Shown here in pieces: positions 61,209-64,000 of a stretch of 64,000 nucleotides of DNA. The stretch is from NCBI RefSeq assembly GCF_000612805.1, contig NZ_HG964405.1, positions 443,963-507,962 on the forward strand, written 5' to 3'. The DNA comes from Bacillus ndiopicus. GTDB taxonomy: Bacteria > Bacillota > Bacilli > Bacillales_A > Planococcaceae. Position 1 is the stretch's first letter, and each line of letters opens with the position of its first letter. Below the pieces are notes generated by a model. That model ran no database searches. It was not told the DNA's origin and was given only the letters and a program-made list of their open reading frames with translations. A program made the position numbers and the translations under genes.

Positions 61209-62900
61209 TTGTTAAGAGAGCTAAGTATTCGAAACTTTGCGATTATAGATGATTTAACAGTAAGCTTTGCTGATGGTTTAACCGTTTTAACAGGTGAAAC
61301 TGGAGCTGGTAAATCCATTATTATCGATGCGGTTCATTTGCTAGCTGGTGGACGTAGTTCTCATGAATTTATTCGTCATGGTGCTAGAAAAGCTGAGCTA
61401 GGTGGTTTGTTTCATATTATGGATGATGATCACCCAGTGTTTGCGAAATTAGATGAAGCAGGTATTGAATTTGAGGACGGCACAATTATTTTGCGCCGTG
61501 ATATTAATGATAACGGTAAAAGTGTTTGTCGTATAAATGGTAAGCTCGTACCAACTAATGTGTTACGTGAGATTGGTGGCAGCTTAATTGATATACATGG
61601 TCAGCATGAAAATCAAGAGTTAATGGATGAAAAGCAGCATATCCATTTATTGGATCACTTCGCAGATGAAGAGTTATCACCGTTTTTAGCTACATACAAT
61701 GAAAAGTATGAAGCCTACCGTGAATTGAAGCGTGAAGTAGCTGAGCTGAGCTTAGATGAGCAAAGAATGGCACAACGCATCGATTTATATCAATTTCAAA
61801 TGAACGAGCTTGAGGAAGCTGCACTGAAGCTTGGAGAAGAAGATGCATTAATTGAGGAAAGACTGCGATTAATGAACTTCCATAAAATTTTTGAACGTGC
61901 AAATATTGCATATGAAGCTATTTCAGGTGAATTGCATGGTTTGGACTTTATTGGTAATGCGATGTCAGCGCTTGATGATATCGCTTCATTGGATGAACAA
62001 TTTAAAGAGCCATCTGAGGCGGTGACAGCGAGTTTTTATGCATTGCAGGATGCGAGCTATCAAATCAAAAACGTTTTGGATGAATTGGAGTTTGATGCAG
62101 GTCGCTTAAATGAAGTCGAGCAACGTTTAGCACAATATCAAACAATGAAGCGTAAATATGGTACAACAGTTGAGGAAATTTTAGCATACTACGACAAAAT
62201 TTCTGAAGAGCTTATGCAATTGATGAATCGCGATGAAACAATACAAAAAAATGAATTGCGTTTACGCCAAATGGAAGAAGAATTAGAACAGCTAGCCATG
62301 AAATTAACAGAAATCCGTAAAAAGCATGCACTATTATTAAGCGCGGCAATTATGGATCAGCTTCGTGTTTTACATATGGAGAAGGCAGAGTTTATTGTTA
62401 ATTTTGAGTCGCTTGATAGATTTGACGCTTACGGTAAAGATTATGTCGCATTTTATATTGCGACCAATGTTGGTGAGCCACCAAAATCATTACCAAAGAT
62501 TGCATCAGGTGGTGAATTATCGCGCATGATGCTAGCATTAAAAACAATCTTCTCTTCAACAAATGGCATTACGTCGATTATTTTTGATGAGGTGGATACA
62601 GGTGTGAGTGGACGTGTAGCTCAAGCTATTGCTGAAAAGATTTCGGCAATTTCCATTCACTCACAAGTGCTCTGTATATCGCATTTACCACAAGTAGCGG
62701 CTATGGCAGATCAGCATTATTTAATTAAAAAGCAAGTAGAGCATGATCGTACATTTACAACGGTAGCAGAAATAAAAAGTCGTGCGCGCGTTGAAGAAGT
62801 AAGTCGTATGATGAGCGGTGCAGAAATTACCGACCTAACATTGCAACATGCACAGGAGTTAATTGAAATAGCAGAAGCAAGAAAACAAACAATGCAATAG
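61209..62900 (+). CDS. recN: DNA repair protein RecN
   Basis: 563 residues from a TTG preceded by AAGAGGTGG. SMC-like ATPase: Walker A GETGAGKSI (about 30-38), a long coiled coil in the middle (about 150-370), the signature LPKIASGGELSRMMLALK, Walker B TSIIFDEVDTGVSG and the D-loop. RecN gathers broken DNA ends early in double-strand break repair. It follows argR by 13 bases, as in Bacillus, and is followed by a terminator. Confidence 0.96.
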   Translation: MLRELSIRNFAIIDDLTVSFADGLTVLTGETGAGKSIIIDAVHLLAGGRSSHEFIRHGARKAELGGLFHIMDDDHPVFAKLDEAGIEFEDGTIILRRDINDNGKSVCRINGKLVPTNVLREIGGSLIDIHGQHENQELMDEKQHIHLLDHFADEELSPFLATYNEKYEAYRELKREVAELSLDEQRMAQRIDLYQFQMNELEEAALKLGEEDALIEERLRLMNFHKIFERANIAYEAISGELHGLDFIGNAMSALDDIASLDEQFKEPSEAVTASFYALQDASYQIKNVLDELEFDAGRLNEVEQRLAQYQTMKRKYGTTVEEILAYYDKISEELMQLMNRDETIQKNELRLRQMEEELEQLAMKLTEIRKKHALLLSAAIMDQLRVLHMEKAEFIVNFESLDRFDAYGKDYVAFYIATNVGEPPKSLPKIASGGELSRMMLALKTIFSSTNGITSIIFDEVDTGVSGRVAQAIAEKISAISIHSQVLCISHLPQVAAMADQHYLIKKQVEHDRTFTTVAEIKSRARVEEVSRMMSGAEITDLTLQHAQELIEIAEARKQTMQ

Positions 62901-62904
62901 CGTG

Positions 62905-62933
62905 AGCTGTAGGAATTTCCTGCAGCTTTTTTT
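62905..62933 (+). terminator. Terminator after recN
   Basis: AGCTGTAGGAA pairs with TTCCTGCAGCT (one mismatch) and is followed by TTTTTTT. Confidence 0.88.
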
Positions 62934-63023
62934 GTCATTATCCTAAATATCCAAAAAGTATATTGGATAATAATGGCGAAACTTATTTGTCACCTTTCTT
63001 AGTGTAACCGACAAATATTTACC

Positions 63024-63055
63024 GTTCATAACTCATTAAAAGTCCGCACATAGTA
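63024..63055 (+). promoter_or_regulatory. Candidate sigma-G/sigma-F-type promoter of spoIVB
   Basis: GTTCATA (63024-63030) and CATAGTA (63049-63055) are 18 bases apart. CATAGTA differs by one base from the sigma-G -10 CATACTA. In Bacillus spoIVB is transcribed in the forespore by sigma-F and sigma-G. Confidence 0.5.
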
Positions 63056-63080
63056 TCGGTAAGATGAAAAAGGAGGTGAC

Positions 63081-64000
63081 ATGAAAATGTGCCATTTGCG
63101 TAATCTTTTGTTAATTGTTTTTTTCATTTTAATACCTATAAATGTGTCGGCTAAAGAACTGATACCTATGGGGCAATCTATTGGTATTCATTTAAAATTA
63201 CCCTTTGTTTATGTAGCACATGATATACTTTTACCAAATGGCGAATGGCTTAAACAAGGAGATAAAGTACTTGCGATTGATGGGAAAGAAGTCAGTCATA
63301 TTAAGCAAATTGGCGAAGTAAAGGAAAAATCAGAACTACGTATTGAACGTGCGAACAAAGAGAAAATTTTAAACTTATCAAGTGATGAAATACACAATAT
63401 GATGCCCTTTTTAAAAGATGAAACAGATGGCATTGGAACACTTACATTTCTTGATCCAGCAACTAATGAATATGGAGCACTTGGCCATCAAATTGTAGAT
63501 AGTGCTCTTACAATGCCACCTCCATTTATTGACGGAGCCATTTTTTTAGCCTCCATTACCCAAGTGAAAAAAAGTGAACCAGGTCAGCCTGGTTATAAAA
63601 TTTCGGTTGTCGATAAAGAACAAAAACGCTTAGGCAATGTTTTATTTAACAATGTATATGGTGTCTTTGGTGTATGGGAGCAAGGTTTACCACAAAGTTT
63701 GCGACAACCGATTGAAATTATGCGTGATTCGGAAATAAAACGTGGTGAAGCACAATTGCTTACTGCCATTGAAGGAGAAAAGGTTGAAGCTTTTACCATT
63801 ACAATTGATAAAATTGACGGAGCAAATATTGTGTTTCGTGTGACAGACCCTAAATTATTGCGTAAAACTGGAGGTATTTTACAAGGGATGAGTGGTAGCC
63901 CTATAATTCAAAATGATCGTTTTGTAGGTGCAGTAACGCATATGTTTGTCGAACATCCTGCAAAAGGTGCTGCATTATCTATTGGCGAAATGCTAAAAAA
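63081..64000 (+). CDS. spoIVB: SpoIVB serine peptidase, 3' end outside window
   Basis: 306 codons are visible and the frame is open at the right edge. The ATG at 63081 has AAAGGAGGTG 6 bases upstream. A signal-anchor segment (about 7-24) is followed by a PDZ-like part (LPNGEWLKQGDKVLAIDGKEVSHIKQIGEV, about 51-80) and the S55 peptidase domain. Catalytic candidates are His136 (YGALGHQIVD), Asp256 (RVTDPKLL) and Ser271 (QGMSGSPI). In Bacillus the forespore-made SpoIVB crosses into the intermembrane space and cleaves SpoIVFA so that pro-sigma-K is activated. spo0A is expected next. Confidence 0.94.
   Translation, partial: MKMCHLRNLLLIVFFILIPINVSAKELIPMGQSIGIHLKLPFVYVAHDILLPNGEWLKQGDKVLAIDGKEVSHIKQIGEVKEKSELRIERANKEKILNLSSDEIHNMMPFLKDETDGIGTLTFLDPATNEYGALGHQIVDSALTMPPPFIDGAIFLASITQVKKSEPGQPGYKISVVDKEQKRLGNVLFNNVYGVFGVWEQGLPQSLRQPIEIMRDSEIKRGEAQLLTAIEGEKVEAFTITIDKIDGANIVFRVTDPKLLRKTGGILQGMSGSPIIQNDRFVGAVTHMFVEHPAKGAALSIGEMLK

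Noticed and set aside
1-64000. tRNA or rRNA genes, prophage, intact insertion sequence
   Set aside because: I read through the gaps and saw no tRNA-like cloverleaf, no rRNA blocks, no phage structural or integrase gene and no intact transposase. Only the TnpB relic and short dispersed repeats were found. A tRNAscan-SE and ISfinder run would confirm this.

Overview
The window looks like the chromosome of a low-GC, endospore-forming Firmicute, most likely Lysinibacillus or a close relative in the Planococcaceae/Bacillaceae. The evidence is the AT-rich sequence, AGGAGG-type ribosome binding sites, a Bacillus-type (type B) RNase P RNA, GpsB, SpoIVB, a KimA potassium importer behind a c-di-AMP riboswitch, and the gene order nusB-folD-xseA-xseB-ispA-dxs-yqxC-argR-recN-spoIVB known from Bacillus. 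The genus is an inference.

Region 1 (1-15.7 kb) is a hybrid NRPS-PKS cluster entered in the middle of its first visible gene. The assembly line reads: partial C-A-T; TubC-type docking domain-C-A-T; KS-AT-T-reductase; A-T-C-A-T; then a stand-alone Sfp-type phosphopantetheinyl transferase. There is no thioesterase. The chain-releasing reductase sits on the third gene, while the fourth gene begins with an A domain and ends in a bare carrier protein. This suggests that gene order and assembly order differ, and that the product leaves as an aldehyde. A perfect hairpin separates genes three and four.

Region 2 (15.8-26.7 kb) holds a DUF3221-like protein, a decayed TnpB transposon relic, and a conserved block of yprB, gpsB, rnpB, ypsC and a DinG/YpvA-type helicase. 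This block is interrupted by a PAS-GGDEF-EAL protein and by composite dispersed repeats. A 41-bp tandem repeat follows the helicase, then an AAA ATPase, an unknown protein and a LysE-type exporter.

Region 3 (26.7-35.1 kb) is rich in signalling. An ArsR-type regulator and a HIT/PP2C-like/Nudix/Nudix gene group each have a near-identical operator-like palindrome at the predicted transcription start. Next comes kimA behind a c-di-AMP riboswitch and terminator, and then a c-di-GMP-I riboswitch and terminator in front of a three-gene unit encoding a STAS-like protein, a GNAT-like protein and a chemoreceptor-like protein.

Region 4 (35.2-53.4 kb) is accessory and mostly transport. It includes an MFS pump plus FtsX-type ABC exporter under a TetR repressor with two copies of one palindromic operator, a LysR/EamA divergent pair, an AbrB-type membrane protein, a GNAT and a Nudix protein, two ABC systems (one led by an XRE-AbrB fusion regulator), an AhpD-like protein divergent from a TetR regulator, a 41-residue YhfH-type cysteine protein, a GNAT gene remnant, and an ECF sigma factor with a candidate membrane partner.

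Region 5 (53.6-64 kb) is core chromosome: nusB, folD, xseA, xseB, ispA, dxs, yqxC, argR, recN and the start of spoIVB, which runs off the right edge. Coordinates and motif positions were read by hand. No alignment, HMM, folding or database search was run.
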